In this document: positions 17,589-27,604 of the stretch, one piece after another
Layout of the letters: the number at the start of each line of letters is the position of its first letter
Position numbering within the stretch: the first letter of the stretch is position 1
From: Streptococcus mitis
Lineage (GTDB): Bacteria; Bacillota; Bacilli; Lactobacillales; Streptococcaceae
Reading direction: 5' to 3'
Assembly: GCF_005144795.1 (NCBI RefSeq)
Contig: NZ_SWFJ01000013.1
Coordinates: 1 to 46,013, forward strand
Length of the DNA: 46,013 nt
Translations under genes and position numbers: made by a program
Notes under the pieces: generated by a model
Told to the model about the DNA's origin: nothing
Database searches by the model: none
What the model saw: only the letters and a program-made list of their open reading frames with translations

Positions 17589-18941
17589 TTAGTCAATCCC
17601 AATTTCAGCTCGAACTACGTCTGCGATAGTATCAACATAGTAGTCTACTTCTTCTGTTGTAGGCGCTTCTGCCATAACACGCAAGAGGGGCTCTGTTCCA
17701 CTTGGGCGAACAAGGATACGGCCATTCCCTGCCATTTCTTCTTCCATCTTCTCGATGATAGCCTTAATAGCTGGCACTTCCATAGCCTTTTCCTTCATGG
17801 CATTTTCCACTCGGATATTGACTAATTTTTGTGGATAGATGGTTACTTCTGCTGCCAAGTCTGACAAACTCTTACCAGTTTCCTTCATAATTTTAGTCAA
17901 TTGGACGGCAGACAATTGACCATCACCTGTGGTATTGTAATCCATCAAGATGACGTGACCAGACTGTTCACCACCGAGGTTGTAGCCTGATTTTCTCATT
18001 TCTTCAACAACGTAGCGGTCGCCAACTGCAGTGACTGCCTTGTTAATGCCTTCACGATCCAAGGCCTTGTGGAAGCCAAGGTTGGACATAACAGTTGTCA
18101 CAATTGTATTTTGCGCCAATTGTCCTTTTTCAGAAAGGTATTTCCCGATGATGTACATGATTTTATCACCATCAACGATCTCACCATTCTCATCAACAGC
18201 AATCAAACGGTCACTGTCTCCGTCAAAGGCCAAACCAATAGCTGAGCCGCTTTCTTTGACCACATCTTGAAGAGCTTCTGGGTGAGTTGAACCAACATTA
18301 AGGTTGATGTTAAGACCATCTGGTGTTTCCCCGATAACAGTTAATTGAGCACCAAGGTCTGCAAAGATTTGACGGGCACTTGTAGACGCCGCACCGTTTG
18401 CTGTGTCCAAGGCAACCTTCATTCCATCAAGAGGAGTTCCAGTTGAAACAAGGTATCCTTCATACTTACGCAAGCCTTCTGGATAATCTACTAAGGTTCC
18501 CAAGCCTTCTGCACTTGGACGAGGAAGAGTATCTTCCGTAGCGTCTAGCAAGGCTTCAATTTCTGCTTCTTTTTCATCGTCTAGTTTGAAGCCATCACCG
18601 CCAAAGAACTTAATTCCGTTATCAAGGGCTGGGTTGTGGCTAGCAGAAATCATGACACCGGCACTTGCCCCTTCAGTTTTAACCAAGTAAGCTACTGCTG
18701 GTGTTGCCAAAACGCCTAGTTTATATACGTGAATCCCCACAGACAGTAGACCTGCCACCAAGGCCGATTCTAGCATTTCTCCTGAAATACGTGTGTCACG
18801 CCCTACAAAGACTTTCGGTGCTTCCGTTTCATGTTGGCTAAGAACATAGCCTCCAAAACGTCCCAACTTAAAGGCCAATTCTGGCGTTAGTTCTACGTTA
18901 GCTTCTCCACGGACTCCATCAGTCCCAAAATATTTACCCAT
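17589..18941 (-). CDS. glmM: Phosphoglucosamine mutase GlmM
   Basis: The 450-residue enzyme converts glucosamine-6-phosphate to glucosamine-1-phosphate, feeding UDP-GlcNAc and thus peptidoglycan. The start [12 protein letters not shown] is diagnostic. The phosphoserine loop SASHNP has its active Ser at 101, the metal loop DGDSDR lies near 240, and the phosphate-binding [12 protein letters not shown] near 408. It is third in the conserved cdaA-cdaR-glmM order; GlmM binds and inhibits CdaA in related bacteria, linking wall precursor supply to c-di-AMP. Confidence 0.96.
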   Translation of the reverse strand: MGKYFGTDGVRGEANVELTPELAFKLGRFGGYVLSQHETEAPKVFVGRDTRISGEMLESALVAGLLSVGIHVYKLGVLATPAVAYLVKTEGASAGVMISASHNPALDNGIKFFGGDGFKLDDEKEAEIEALLDATEDTLPRPSAEGLGTLVDYPEGLRKYEGYLVSTGTPLDGMKVALDTANGAASTSARQIFADLGAQLTVIGETPDGLNINLNVGSTHPEALQDVVKESGSAIGLAFDGDSDRLIAVDENGEIVDGDKIMYIIGKYLSEKGQLAQNTIVTTVMSNLGFHKALDREGINKAVTAVGDRYVVEEMRKSGYNLGGEQSGHVILMDYNTTGDGQLSAVQLTKIMKETGKSLSDLAAEVTIYPQKLVNIRVENAMKEKAMEVPAIKAIIEKMEEEMAGNGRILVRPSGTEPLLRVMAEAPTTEEVDYYVDTIADVVRAEIGID

Positions 18942-18965
18942 TTTTATAAAATCCTTTTTCTATTT

Positions 18966-19745
18966 TTAATTCGTTTTTGAACTAGTTGCTTTCGTTGACG
19001 AAGACGTCTCCGACGAACTACTTGTAGTTGAATTTGATGTGCTTGAACTTGGTGCTACTGGTTTTGTAGTGACCTTCATTGTTGTGTCGAACGGAGTAAT
19101 AACTGCCGGTAAGACAACACCATTACGGTCGATTGCCTGCAAAGGTACTGAACCACTGTAGTTACCTGTTATGCGTTCGCTGGTTGGTAAAAGCGCAATA
19201 ATACGATCAATTTTAGCTAGTGTTTCTTGGTCAGTTGTGACAGAAACTCGTTCGTTTGACACGGTTACACTATCAATTTGTAGCTTGGGATCAATCTGGC
19301 TTTGGTCAACTTGTGGCACAACAATCATCCCATCTCGCTTAACCTTCTTCCCAACTTTCACTGTGATCTTTTGTGGCGTTGCCACAGCGGTCAATCCGCT
19401 TGGAAGATTTTCAATATTCAAGGGAACTTCAATCGTTCCAACACTGACATCCGTCAAATCCGCTGTGACCTTAAACTTACGAGTACTTTCCTGCATTTCG
19501 CTGGCCAAGGTCACACGATTGGCACCTGTCAGCACAACTGAAACCTCTGATGCAAATCCGCTAATGAAATACTGGTCATCATCATAGTGAATATCGATAG
19601 GAACGTTCGTTATCGTATTGGTGTAGGTTTCTGATTTGACCTGCCTTGCAGTATTGCTATTTTGAAAGTTGGTTGACGTTGCATAGATAAATAAGATACA
19701 AGCAAAAAAAAGAGATGAAATGATATATAGACTATTTTTTCTCAT
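18966..19745 (-). CDS. cdaR: CdaR (YbbR-domain) regulator of c-di-AMP synthesis
   Basis: A 259-residue membrane-anchored protein with one N-terminal transmembrane segment (about 7-23) and tandem extracytoplasmic YbbR repeats. It ends in a low-complexity Ser/Thr tail (about 232-259). CdaR proteins bind and modulate the diadenylate cyclase CdaA. Its first 14 bases overlap the end of cdaA, so the pair is translationally coupled; glmM follows after 24 bases. The Ser/Thr tail is longer than in many firmicutes and is probably surface-exposed. Confidence 0.9.
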   Translation of the reverse strand: MRKNSLYIISSLFFACILFIYATSTNFQNSNTARQVKSETYTNTITNVPIDIHYDDDQYFISGFASEVSVVLTGANRVTLASEMQESTRKFKVTADLTDVSVGTIEVPLNIENLPSGLTAVATPQKITVKVGKKVKRDGMIVVPQVDQSQIDPKLQIDSVTVSNERVSVTTDQETLAKIDRIIALLPTSERITGNYSGSVPLQAIDRNGVVLPAVITPFDTTMKVTTKPVAPSSSTSNSTTSSSSETSSSTKATSSKTN

Positions 19746-20589
19746 ATTTCCAACCTCCTAGCAAACGGTCCTTGAAACTGACTTTTTCCTCAACAGCTGG
19801 CAAAAGAATTGCTCGTAGCTCTGCTTCAAATTCTTCAATCGTCAAGTCGTGCTTGAAAACACCGTTATAGGTAATAGAAATGCCACCTGTTTCCTCTGAG
19901 ACGATGAAGGTCAAGGCATCGGATACTTCTGACAAACCGATAGCTGCCCGGTGTCTGGTTCCAAATTCCTTGGAAATCCCTGTGCTTTCTGTCAAGGGCA
20001 GATAGGCAGAAGTTACCGCAATCCGATTTTCTCTGATAATCACAGCACCGTCATGTAGAGGAGTGTTGGGGATAAAGATATTAATAAGGAGTTCAGCTGA
20101 AATATTGGCATCCAAAGGAATCCCTGTCGCAATGTATTCTTGCAAGGTCCGAACTCGTTGGATGGCAACCAGAGCACCAATCTTACGAGGACTCATATAT
20201 TCAACCGACTTGACAAAGGCACGGATCATTTGCTCCTCTGCACTAATTTGAGCAGTAGAAAAGAAATCTGTCGCCCTTCCCAAACGTTCCAAACCAGTCC
20301 GAATCTCTGGAGAGAAGATAACAACCGCAGCAATAACCCCATAGGTGATAATTTGATTAATCAACCAAGAAATCGTTGTTAAACCAAGGATATTGGCCAC
20401 AACCTGGGCTAATACAAAGATCACGACCCCACGCACCAAAATCATAATCTTGGTGCCAGCTATCGCTTTTGTAAAACGATATAAAATATAGGCCACAATC
20501 AAAATATCAAACAGATTGATAGCAATACTCCAAGGACTAGAAAACAAGCTAGTCCAATATTGCAGGTTGGATAATTGTTGAAAGTTCAT
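19732..20589 (-). CDS. cdaA: Diadenylate cyclase CdaA
   Basis: A 285-residue membrane enzyme making c-di-AMP from two ATP, controlling potassium and osmolyte transport. Three membrane segments (about 22-40, 47-70, 76-93) precede the DAC domain, which has DGA (180-182) and RHR (212-214), the catalytic and ATP-binding motifs. I chose the ATG at 20589 because GAGGAG lies eight bases upstream; a frame opening 57 bases earlier has no ribosome site and overlaps the promoter. It is first of the cdaA-cdaR-glmM operon. Confidence 0.95.
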   Translation of the reverse strand: MNFQQLSNLQYWTSLFSSPWSIAINLFDILIVAYILYRFTKAIAGTKIMILVRGVVIFVLAQVVANILGLTTISWLINQIITYGVIAAVVIFSPEIRTGLERLGRATDFFSTAQISAEEQMIRAFVKSVEYMSPRKIGALVAIQRVRTLQEYIATGIPLDANISAELLINIFIPNTPLHDGAVIIRENRIAVTSAYLPLTESTGISKEFGTRHRAAIGLSEVSDALTFIVSEETGGISITYNGVFKHDLTIEEFEAELRAILLPAVEEKVSFKDRLLGGWKYEKK

Positions 20590-20625
20590 CTGCTGTCTCC
20601 TCTCTGTCCAAACACGTTCCTTTCT

Positions 20626-20634
20626 ATTATACCA
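20626..20634 (-). promoter_or_regulatory. Extended -10 promoter of cdaA-cdaR-glmM
   Basis: TGgTATAAT on the minus strand (-10 at 20626-20631), about 37 bases before the cdaA start. No convincing -35. Confidence 0.7.
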
Positions 20635-20688
20635 TTTTTCTGACATTTTTTTCCCTATCCTACTTCATTTTAAATTAAAGAAAAAATA

Positions 20689-20697
20689 TGATAAAAT
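20689..20697 (+). promoter_or_regulatory. Extended -10 promoter of the NADP+ reductase gene
   Basis: TGaTAAAAT (-10 at 20692-20697), then AAAGGAG and the ATG at 20728. Confidence 0.65.
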
Positions 20698-20727
20698 AAA
20701 CTGACTAGAAAAAACAAAGGAGAAACC

Positions 20728-21696
20728 ATGTCTCAACTCTATGATATTACCATTGTAGGTGGTGGTCCCGTCGGACTTTTTGCAGCCTTCTATGCCCACC
20801 TACGCCAAGCCAAGGTCCAAATCATCGACTCCCTTCCACAACTAGGTGGACAACCTGCTATTCTCTATCCTGAAAAGGAAATCCTCGACGTTCCAGGTTT
20901 CCCAAACCTGACTGGAGAAGAATTGACCAACCGCTTGATTGAACAACTAAACGGCTTTGATACCCCTATTCATCTCAATGAAACGGTTCTTGAGATTGAA
21001 AAACAAGAGGAAGGATTTGTCATCACAACTTCTAAAGGAAGTCACCTGTCTAAAACAGTTATCATCGCTATGGGTGGCGGTGCCTTTAAACCACGTCCGC
21101 TGGAACTAGAAGGCGTTGAGGGTTATGAAAATATCCACTACCACGTTTCCAACATCCAGCAATATGCTGGTAAGAAAGTGACGATTCTGGGTGGTGGGGA
21201 CTCAGCTGTTGATTGGGCTTTGGCTTTTGAAAAAATTGCGCCAACTACCCTTGTTCACCGCAGAGATAATTTCCGCGCCTTGGAACACAGTGTCCAAGCC
21301 TTACAGGAATCATCTGTGACCATCAAGACACCATTCGTCCCTAGCCAACTCCTTGGAGATGGAAAAACGCTCGATAAACTTGAAATCACAAAAGTCAAAT
21401 CTGATGAAGCAGAAACTATTGACTTAGAACACCTCTTTGTCAACTATGGTTTCAAATCTTCTGTCGGTAACCTTAAAAACTGGGGTCTGGACCTCAACCG
21501 CCACAAGATTATCGTCAACAGCAAACAGGAATCCAGCCAAGCAGGTATCTATGCTATCGGTGACTGTTGCTATTATGACGGAAAAATTGATCTGATTGCG
21601 ACAGGCCTCGGAGAAGCACCAACCGCTGTCAACAATGCCATCAACTACATTGACCCAGAGCAAAAAGTACAACCAAAACACTCTACTAGTTTATAA
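20728..21696 (+). CDS. Ferredoxin/flavodoxin-NADP+ reductase, thioredoxin reductase-like (YumC type)
   Basis: A 322-residue FAD/NADPH enzyme. The FAD motif GGGPVG (11-16) and the NADPH motif GGGDSA (155-160) with HRR (177-179) are clear, and the FAD-binding YAIGDCC lies near the C-terminus. The CxxC redox pair of thioredoxin reductases is absent, which points to the YumC-type ferredoxin-NADP+ reductase subgroup, passing electrons between NADPH and ferredoxin or flavodoxin. It is a single-gene unit with its own promoter and a strong terminator. A one-cluster ferredoxin at 28835 is a conceivable partner, by inference only. Confidence 0.88.
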   Translation: MSQLYDITIVGGGPVGLFAAFYAHLRQAKVQIIDSLPQLGGQPAILYPEKEILDVPGFPNLTGEELTNRLIEQLNGFDTPIHLNETVLEIEKQEEGFVITTSKGSHLSKTVIIAMGGGAFKPRPLELEGVEGYENIHYHVSNIQQYAGKKVTILGGGDSAVDWALAFEKIAPTTLVHRRDNFRALEHSVQALQESSVTIKTPFVPSQLLGDGKTLDKLEITKVKSDEAETIDLEHLFVNYGFKSSVGNLKNWGLDLNRHKIIVNSKQESSQAGIYAIGDCCYYDGKIDLIATGLGEAPTAVNNAINYIDPEQKVQPKHSTSL

Positions 21697-21700
21697 TAAA

Positions 21701-21733
21701 AGAACCACGAGTCCTACGATTCGTGGTTTTATA
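21701..21733. terminator. Bidirectional terminator between the reductase gene and whiA
   Basis: Arms ACCACGA and TCGTGGT (21703-21727) with A-rich left flank and TTTT right flank. The whiA stop codon lies within the right flank. Confidence 0.88.
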
Positions 21734-22640
21734 GTTCATCCGCTATCTTGTTGATTTTTCTGAGTCTGTGGTTAACACCACTCTTGGTAAGGAGAGTACT
21801 GAGGCTATCTGCCAACTGCTGGATAGAGTAGTCTGGGTGCTGAATCCGCAACTGCGCTACCTCCTGCAAGTCCACTGGCAGATTTTCTAATCCCATGATA
21901 TCTTTGATTTTGCTAATATTGTTGATGGTCTTCATACTGGCAGAAACTGTCCGAGCGATATTGGCTGTCTCGGCATTATTGGCCCGATTGAGGTCATTAC
22001 GGGTTTCTCGTAAAATCTTTACTCTCTCAAAATCATCACGTGCCTGCATGGCTCCGATGACAATCAAGAAGTCCATAATATCTTCGGCACGCTGGAGGTA
22101 GGTCACAGCACCCTTTTTGCGCTCAAGTACTTTGGCATCTAATAAAAATTGCTGGAGGAGGGAGGCAAGCCCTTGCGCGTGATCCAGATAAACAGAACTG
22201 ATTTCCAACTGGTACTTACCTGATTCAGGGTCACGAATGCTCCCATTCGCTAAGAAAGCACCACAGAGATAGGCACGCCCTGCTTCCTCGTCTGATAAAA
22301 TCTCCTCATCAATACCTGTTTCTAGGCCAAAGAAGGAGTCTGCCAAGTGCAAATCACTTAACAAGTCCTGCACCTTTTCATCAGTAAAGACAGTATAGAC
22401 CCGATTCTTACGAAGATTACTCCTCTGGTGGTGACGAATTTCTGATTTGATTTCGTAGAAATGGAGAAAGGACTCATAGAGGTGACGGGCTAGCTTAGCG
22501 TTTTCTGTCACGACGGACAATGTCAAGCCCGAAGTCGAGAGACCGATACTGCCAGACATCTTGATAATGGCAGATAATTCATGCCGGCTCAGATGGTGCT
22601 GACCTAGGATTTCTTCTTTAACTGCTACTGTGAAACTCAT
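21729..22640 (-). CDS. whiA: WhiA, DNA-binding protein with LAGLIDADG-like domain
   Basis: A 303-residue protein with the WhiA layout: an N-terminal LAGLIDADG homing-endonuclease-like domain (about 10-200) and a C-terminal helix-turn-helix (about 220-300). The family lost nuclease activity. In actinobacteria it controls sporulation genes; in firmicutes it influences division and nucleoid organisation. It is last in the rapZ-yvcK-whiA cluster and overlaps yvcK by four bases. Confidence 0.93.
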   Translation of the reverse strand: MSFTVAVKEEILGQHHLSRHELSAIIKMSGSIGLSTSGLTLSVVTENAKLARHLYESFLHFYEIKSEIRHHQRSNLRKNRVYTVFTDEKVQDLLSDLHLADSFFGLETGIDEEILSDEEAGRAYLCGAFLANGSIRDPESGKYQLEISSVYLDHAQGLASLLQQFLLDAKVLERKKGAVTYLQRAEDIMDFLIVIGAMQARDDFERVKILRETRNDLNRANNAETANIARTVSASMKTINNISKIKDIMGLENLPVDLQEVAQLRIQHPDYSIQQLADSLSTLLTKSGVNHRLRKINKIADEL

Positions 22641-23614
22641 TTTCTCACCTGTATAATCCGCATCAACTCATCCACGATCAAATCCCCATCGTGAAAGGCA
22701 CCCCCATTTTCCAGACGCAGGAAGTTGGATGAAATCACACGCGGAACCTGCTTACTAAGACCAGCAAAATCATGTTCCACCTGCACCAAGTATTCATCAA
22801 AACGGTTGGAATTCATATATTCCTGAGGCACTTTTTCGATATTCACCAAAACAGTATCAATAAAAGGTCGGCCAAGGTGACGATGCAAGACCTCCACGTG
22901 GTCACTATCTGTAAAGTGTTCTGTCTCCCCACGTTGGGTCATGATATTGCAGACATAAGCGATTTCTGCCTTGGTTTCCAAAAGTGCCTGCCCGATTTCC
23001 TTAATCACGATATTGGGCAAAATCGAGGTAAAGAGGGAACCAGGTCCGAGGACAATCATGTCACTTTCAAGAATGGTCTGCACTACTCGACGGCTAGCCA
23101 GAGGCGTATCATCATTGAGGGTATTGGTCACATAGACGTGGTCAATCATGCCTGGATGGTCTGCAATATGGCTCTCTCCAGCCACTTCTGTCCCATCCTG
23201 AAAGACTGCATGAAGGGTCAAGGGATGGTCACTGGAAGGATAAATCTTCCCAGTGGTATGGAAAAATTTGCTCAGCAACTGCATGGCATTATAAGTCGAA
23301 CCCTGCATTTCTGACAGGCCCGCGATAATGAGATTGCCCAATGGGTGGCCAGCAAAGGCTCCCGCATCCTCAGAGAAGCGATATTGAAAGACTTTTTCAT
23401 AAAATTTTGGCATATCTGACATGGCTACAAGGACATTGCGGAGATCGCCTGGCGGTGTCAACTGCTGCATATTTTTTCGGAGTTCACCTGAAGAACCGCC
23501 ATCATCCGCCACCGTTACGATAGCTGCGATTTCCACATCTTTTTCCCGCAGACTCTTAAGAATGACAGGGATCCCAGTACCTCCACCAATCACCGTTATC
23601 TTTGGTTTTCTCAT
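22637..23614 (-). CDS. yvcK: YvcK/CofD-like protein (gluconeogenesis and cell-shape factor)
   Basis: A 325-residue protein beginning with the nucleotide-binding IGGGTG motif (8-14). The [11 protein letters not shown] block (34-44) and GDLRN (56-60) are conserved across YvcK/CofD. In B. subtilis it binds UDP-sugars and is needed for shape on gluconeogenic carbon. It overlaps both rapZ and whiA by four bases, so the three genes are coupled. Confidence 0.93.
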   Translation of the reverse strand: MRKPKITVIGGGTGIPVILKSLREKDVEIAAIVTVADDGGSSGELRKNMQQLTPPGDLRNVLVAMSDMPKFYEKVFQYRFSEDAGAFAGHPLGNLIIAGLSEMQGSTYNAMQLLSKFFHTTGKIYPSSDHPLTLHAVFQDGTEVAGESHIADHPGMIDHVYVTNTLNDDTPLASRRVVQTILESDMIVLGPGSLFTSILPNIVIKEIGQALLETKAEIAYVCNIMTQRGETEHFTDSDHVEVLHRHLGRPFIDTVLVNIEKVPQEYMNSNRFDEYLVQVEHDFAGLSKQVPRVISSNFLRLENGGAFHDGDLIVDELMRIIQVRK

Positions 23615-24501
23615 GAACGGTTTACCGTTTCCTTTCTTCGGTCTTTGTCGCGATGCCCTTCATTAACAGGCCAAGTCTTGGATAAGTCCTGCGCCAAGCG
23701 TTTAGCAAAGGCCACACTACGGTGTTGCCCACCCGTACAACCCATGGCAATGGTCAAAACGGACTTCCCTTCCTTTTGGTAACTTGGCAAAATCGGCTCA
23801 ATCAAGGCCAATAAATGTTGATAGAAGTCTTCTGACTCAGGATGATTCATGACATAGTCATAAACAGGTTCATCCACACCCGTTTGGTTTCGCAGTTCTG
23901 GTAGATAATAGGGATTTGGCAAGAAACGGACATCAAAAACCAAGTCTGCATCAATCGGAATTCCATATTTAAAGCCAAAAGACATGACTTCGATACGGAA
24001 AGACTGGGCTTGTTCCTGATCTGAAAACTGCTCTGCAAGGGTTTTGCGCAGCTCACGTGGAGTAAGTTCTGTCGTATCCACAACATTTTGACTCATATTT
24101 TTCAAAGGTGCCAAGAGTTCACGTTCCAACTTGATTCCGTCTAAAATACGACCGTCTGCTGCTAGTGGGTGACTCCGTCTGGTTTCCTTGTAACGAGCGA
24201 CCAATTCCTTATCTGCTGCGTCCAAAAAGAGAATTTTAAAGTCCAGTTCTTCCTTATTTTCCAGCTCATCCAAAACAGCTTGAATCTCTGAGAAGAAAGA
24301 ACGGCTACGCATATCCACTACCAAGGCCAACTTATGGTCGTCTTCCTTTGTTTCCACCAACTGCAAAAACTTAGGCAAGAGAGCTGGCGGCATATTGTCA
24401 ATGGTGAAATATCCCAAGTCCTCGAAGGACTGAATGGCAACTGTTTTCCCTGCGCCACTCATCCCTGTTACAATCACCAAGTGAAGTTGTTTCTTTGTCA
24501 T
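23611..24501 (-). CDS. rapZ: RapZ/YvcJ nucleotide-binding protein
   Basis: A 296-residue P-loop protein with Walker A GMSGAGKT (13-20) and Walker B-like LALVVDMRS. The C-terminal half contains the conserved [20 protein letters not shown] and CTGGQHRS motifs. In E. coli RapZ is an adaptor controlling glucosamine-6-phosphate synthase mRNA; in firmicutes YvcJ is a nucleotide-binding protein linked to competence. AAGGAG precedes the ATG. A weak hairpin separates it from ridA upstream. Confidence 0.93.
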   Translation of the reverse strand: MTKKQLHLVIVTGMSGAGKTVAIQSFEDLGYFTIDNMPPALLPKFLQLVETKEDDHKLALVVDMRSRSFFSEIQAVLDELENKEELDFKILFLDAADKELVARYKETRRSHPLAADGRILDGIKLERELLAPLKNMSQNVVDTTELTPRELRKTLAEQFSDQEQAQSFRIEVMSFGFKYGIPIDADLVFDVRFLPNPYYLPELRNQTGVDEPVYDYVMNHPESEDFYQHLLALIEPILPSYQKEGKSVLTIAMGCTGGQHRSVAFAKRLAQDLSKTWPVNEGHRDKDRRKETVNRS

Positions 24502-24518
24502 CTTTTTCTCCTTATATC

Positions 24519-24545
24519 AAAAGAAGTTTGGCAACACCAAACTTC
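24519..24545 (-). terminator. Weak terminator or attenuator between ridA and rapZ
   Basis: On the minus strand GAAGTTTGG and CCAAACTTC pair around a five-base loop, followed by TTTT and then the rapZ ribosome site. The short T run suggests partial termination. Confidence 0.55.
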
Positions 24546-24552
24546 AACTAAC

Positions 24553-24933
24553 TTATCCAATCTCTGCGATGACTTCAATTTCGACTTTTACATCACGAGG
24601 AAGACGAGCTACCTCCACAGCTGAACGAGCTGGAAATTCCTCTTTAAAGGCCGTTTGGTAAACCTCGTTAAAAGGAACAAAGTCGTTCATATCGCTCAAG
24701 AAGCAAGTAGTTTTGACAACATGGTCAAAATCTGTTCCTGCTTCTGCCAAAATAGCACCGATGTTTTTCAAGACCTGTTCTGTCTGTTCTTGGATCGTTT
24801 CTCCAACGATTTCCCCAGTTTCAGGAGATAGGGGCACTTGACCGCTAGCAAACAAAAGGTTGCCAACGATTTTTCCTTGAACATAAGGCCCGATAGCCTT
24901 TGGGGCCTTATCTGTATGAATTGTTTTTGCCAT
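24553..24933 (-). CDS. ridA: RidA family reactive intermediate deaminase
   Basis: A 126-residue member of the YjgF/YER057c/UK114 family that hydrolyses reactive enamine/imine intermediates released by PLP enzymes. The start AKTIHTDKAPKAIGPYVQG and the C-terminal ARSAVEVARLP block, with the conserved Arg that binds the substrate carboxylate, are typical. It begins 10 bases after the engB stop and is probably part of the folA-clpX-engB transcript, with partial termination after it. Confidence 0.92.
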   Translation of the reverse strand: MAKTIHTDKAPKAIGPYVQGKIVGNLLFASGQVPLSPETGEIVGETIQEQTEQVLKNIGAILAEAGTDFDHVVKTTCFLSDMNDFVPFNEVYQTAFKEEFPARSAVEVARLPRDVKVEIEVIAEIG

Positions 24934-24943
24934 TTTCTTTTCC

Positions 24944-25531
24944 TCACAATTTTTCTAAGATTGCATCCCAAGCCTCATCCATCCCTGCCTTGCTGACAGA
25001 TGAAAAGAGGATGAAGTCGTCACTTGGGTCAAAGTTTAATTTCTTTTTGATTGCTGATTCATGCTTATTCCATTTACCACGAGGAATCTTGTCCGCCTTG
25101 GTTGCCACAATGATGACTGGAATCTCATAATACTTGAGAAATTCGTACATCTGCACATCATCTGCTGACGGGTCATGACGAAGGTCAACTAGACTGACCA
25201 CTGCACGGAGATTTTCCCGAGTCGTTAAGTACTCCTCTATCATGCGCCCCCACTTTTCACGTTCCTTTTTAGAAACACGGGCATAGCCATAACCAGGCAC
25301 ATCCACAAAGCGCATCTTGTCATCAATGTTAAAGAAGTTAAGAAGCTGAGTTTTACCAGGTTTCCCCGATGTACGAGCCAGATTCTTACGGTTCAGCATG
25401 GTATTGATAAAGCTAGACTTGCCAACATTTGAACGCCCTGCAAGAGCGATTTCTGGCAGTTCATCCTGCGGATAGTGGGACTTATTGGCCGCACTGAGCA
25501 AGATTTCAGCATTATGTGTATTAAGTTCCAT
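24944..25531 (-). CDS. engB: Ribosome biogenesis GTPase EngB/YsxC
   Basis: An essential small GTPase of 50S subunit assembly. Start chosen at the ATG at 25531 (195 residues), with AGAGG five bases upstream; a GTG six bases earlier is less well placed. G1 GRSNVGKS (32-39), G3 DVPGYG and G4 TKAD are all intact. It lies eight bases after clpX, an arrangement conserved in many firmicutes. Confidence 0.95.
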   Translation of the reverse strand: MELNTHNAEILLSAANKSHYPQDELPEIALAGRSNVGKSSFINTMLNRKNLARTSGKPGKTQLLNFFNIDDKMRFVDVPGYGYARVSKKEREKWGRMIEEYLTTRENLRAVVSLVDLRHDPSADDVQMYEFLKYYEIPVIIVATKADKIPRGKWNKHESAIKKKLNFDPSDDFILFSSVSKAGMDEAWDAILEKL

Positions 25532-25539
25532 AGTCACCT

Positions 25540-26772
25540 CTAGGCTGTTTCTAGGATTGGTTTATCCGTTCCATCGACAGCTTCTTTTGTGATACGAACC
25601 AATTTCACATTTTCCTGACTCGGTACTTCAAACATGACATCTAGCATGGTTTCTTCGATAATCGAGCGAAGACCACGCGCACCCGTTTTGCGTTCAATGG
25701 CCTTATTGGCAATCTCTTGAAGGGCTTCGTCGTCAAATTCCAACTCGACATCATCATAAGATAGCAAGGTTTGGTACTGTTTGACCAAGGCATTTCTTGG
25801 CTCTTTCAAAATACGAACCAAGTCATCAACAGTCAATTGCTCAAGAGCTGCAAAGACTGGCAAGCGTCCAATCAACTCAGGGATAATACCAAATTTTTGA
25901 ATATCTTCTGCGATAATTTCTTGCATGTAAGAGCTGTTTTCGTCAATCGCCTTATTGTTTTGACCAAATCCGATGACTTTTTCACCCAGACGTTGTTTGA
26001 CGATTTCTTCAATACCATCAAAGGCACCACCCACGATGAAGAGAATATTTTTAGTATCCACTTGAATCATCTCTTGTTGTGGATGTTTACGTCCACCTTG
26101 AGGCGGTACACTGGCAACAGTTCCCTCGATAATCTTGAGGAGAGCTTGTTGCACCCCTTCACCAGAAACGTCACGTGTGATAGACACATTCTCACTCTTC
26201 TTAGCAATCTTGTCAATTTCATCTACGTAGATAATGCCACGTTCTGCACGTTCAATGTTAAAGTCAGCAGCCTGCAAGAGTTTGAGGAGGATATTTTCCA
26301 CGTCCTCACCCACATAACCAGCCTCAGTCAGAGCTGTCGCATCCGCAATGGCAAAAGGCACATTCAAGCTCTTAGCCAAGGTCTGAGCAAGGAAAGTTTT
26401 CCCTGAACCAGTAGGGCCAATCATCAAGATGTTTGACTTCTGCAAATCCACATCTTCTGACTCCTCACGCGTATCGTGGAAATTAATGCGTTTGTAGTGG
26501 TTGTAAACAGCTACTGCCAAGGCACGTTTGGCACGATCTTGACCGATTACGTAGTGGTTCAAGATATGAAGGAGTTCGATTGGTTTTGGAACTTCAGACA
26601 AGTCGGCCAAAACTTCTTCCGCCAACTCCTCACGAATGATTTCCTGGGCCAACTCCACACATTCATTACAGATAAATGCGTTGTTGCCTGCGATTATCTT
26701 TTGTACTTCTTCTTGGCTTTTGCCACAAAATGAGCAATAAACCATCATATCATTATTCCTAGTTGTAGGCAT
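25540..26772 (-). CDS. clpX: ATP-dependent Clp protease ATP-binding subunit ClpX
   Basis: The 410-residue AAA+ unfoldase feeds substrates to ClpP. The N-terminal zinc domain has four Cys (13, 16, 35, 38). Walker A is GPTGSGKT (about 118-125), Walker B VDEIDKI, sensor and pore motifs follow, and the IGF loop (KVIGFGQ) that docks on ClpP is present. It lies between a 56-residue membrane protein gene and engB, in the order dhfR, small protein, clpX, engB. Confidence 0.96.
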   Translation of the reverse strand: MPTTRNNDMMVYCSFCGKSQEEVQKIIAGNNAFICNECVELAQEIIREELAEEVLADLSEVPKPIELLHILNHYVIGQDRAKRALAVAVYNHYKRINFHDTREESEDVDLQKSNILMIGPTGSGKTFLAQTLAKSLNVPFAIADATALTEAGYVGEDVENILLKLLQAADFNIERAERGIIYVDEIDKIAKKSENVSITRDVSGEGVQQALLKIIEGTVASVPPQGGRKHPQQEMIQVDTKNILFIVGGAFDGIEEIVKQRLGEKVIGFGQNNKAIDENSSYMQEIIAEDIQKFGIIPELIGRLPVFAALEQLTVDDLVRILKEPRNALVKQYQTLLSYDDVELEFDDEALQEIANKAIERKTGARGLRSIIEETMLDVMFEVPSQENVKLVRITKEAVDGTDKPILETA

Positions 26773-26808
26773 GATTTCCTTCCGTTCTATTCTATACTGT
26801 CATTCTAT

Positions 26809-26979
26809 CTAAAATAAGGTCATGTAAAAAGCATGGATACTGTTGACCAAATTGGTAAAGGCATTTAACCAGAGCAGGACAGAAAGTCCATAGCGCTTTT
26901 TACGAAAAGCCTGTGCCCCAGCAAGCAAGCAGACCAAACACAGCATGGCTGTGAAAAAACCAAATATACTACGTTCCAT
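26809..26979 (-). CDS. Small membrane protein of 56 residues between dhfR and clpX
   Basis: A 56-residue frame starts at the ATG at 26979, whose A is also the last base of the dhfR stop (TAATG), with AAGGA inside the end of dhfR. It therefore looks translationally coupled. The product has a hydrophobic segment at about 5-24 (FGFFTAMLCLVCLLAGAQAF), a basic patch RKKRYG, then a second hydrophobic stretch (about 31-55), suggesting a two-helix hairpin in the membrane. I do not recognise a function. A hypothetical gene of this size occupies the same slot in pneumococcus as I recall. Confidence 0.7.
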   Translation of the reverse strand: MERSIFGFFTAMLCLVCLLAGAQAFRKKRYGLSVLLWLNAFTNLVNSIHAFYMTLF

Positions 26980-27485
26980 TAGACTTCCTTTCTCTTGCGG
27001 TATTGGATGGTAAAATCATAAGGATTTTTCTCATCTTTGGCGTAGGATTTGCTTGAAACAGTCTCAAAAAGAGACAAATCAAACTCCTCAGGGAAATAGG
27101 TATCTCCCTCCACCCGAGCATGAATTTGAGTCACAATCACTTCGTCAAGGTAGGGTTCAAAAGCCTGAAAAATTTGCTTCCCACCGATAATATAAAGATT
27201 CTTATCTTGAGCCTGATACCAATCTAAGACAGACTGGATATCGTGAAAAGTAGCAACACCATCTATCTTTTCTTCCGGGTTACGTGTCAAAATCAAGGTC
27301 TCCCGATTTGGAAGCAGACGACGTCCCATTCCATCAAAGGTCACACGCCCCATCAAGATAGCATGATTCAGGGTTGTTTCTTTGAAATGTTGCAATTCTG
27401 CTGGTAAATACCAAGGCAGACGATTGTCCTTACCAATCACACCCTCTTCATCCTGGGCCCAAATAGCTACAATTTTCTTAGTCAT
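26979..27485 (-). CDS. folA: Dihydrofolate reductase
   Basis: The 168-residue enzyme reduces dihydrofolate with NADPH and is the target of trimethoprim. The active-site start [21 protein letters not shown], the [10 protein letters not shown] block and the NADPH-binding IIGGKQIF (99-106) are intact. Residue 100 is Ile, the susceptible state; Ile100Leu is the main pneumococcal resistance change. Asp20, Tyr26, His81 and Ala92 are residues I recall from mosaic pneumococcal alleles of commensal origin. It heads a unit with the 56-residue protein, clpX and engB, after an extended -10 promoter and the cmk terminator. Confidence 0.96.
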   Translation of the reverse strand: MTKKIVAIWAQDEEGVIGKDNRLPWYLPAELQHFKETTLNHAILMGRVTFDGMGRRLLPNRETLILTRNPEEKIDGVATFHDIQSVLDWYQAQDKNLYIIGGKQIFQAFEPYLDEVIVTQIHARVEGDTYFPEEFDLSLFETVSSKSYAKDEKNPYDFTIQYRKRKEV

Positions 27486-27512
27486 GCTTCCATCCTTTTC
27501 ACTGATAGTACT

Positions 27513-27521
27513 ATTTTATCA
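27513..27521 (-). promoter_or_regulatory. Extended -10 promoter of folA-clpX-engB
   Basis: TGaTAAAAT on the minus strand (-10 at 27513-27518), 27 bases upstream of the folA ATG and downstream of the cmk terminator. Confidence 0.65.
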
Positions 27522-27563
27522 AAAAACTCAAAAAAAGACTGGTTTGGAATGCGTTCAGTTTGA

Positions 27564-27597
27564 TAAAAAAGAAGCAGGCTAGCTTTAGCCTGCTTCT
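27564..27597 (-). terminator. Terminator of cmk
   Basis: On the minus strand GAAGCAGGCTA and TAGCCTGCTTC (27571-27596) form a strong hairpin followed by TTTTTT. Confidence 0.92.
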
Positions 27598-27604
27598 CCG
27601 GTCC

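Noticed and set aside
22772..23314. 180-codon open frame on the plus strand inside yvcK
   Set aside because: Antisense to a conserved gene, no SD, and composition not protein-like.
25771..26406. 211-codon open frame on the plus strand inside clpX
   Set aside because: Antisense to a conserved gene whose codon pattern explains the open frame.
26979..27485. Trimethoprim resistance allele
   Set aside because: Residue 100 is Ile, the susceptible form, despite other substitutions seen in resistant mosaics.
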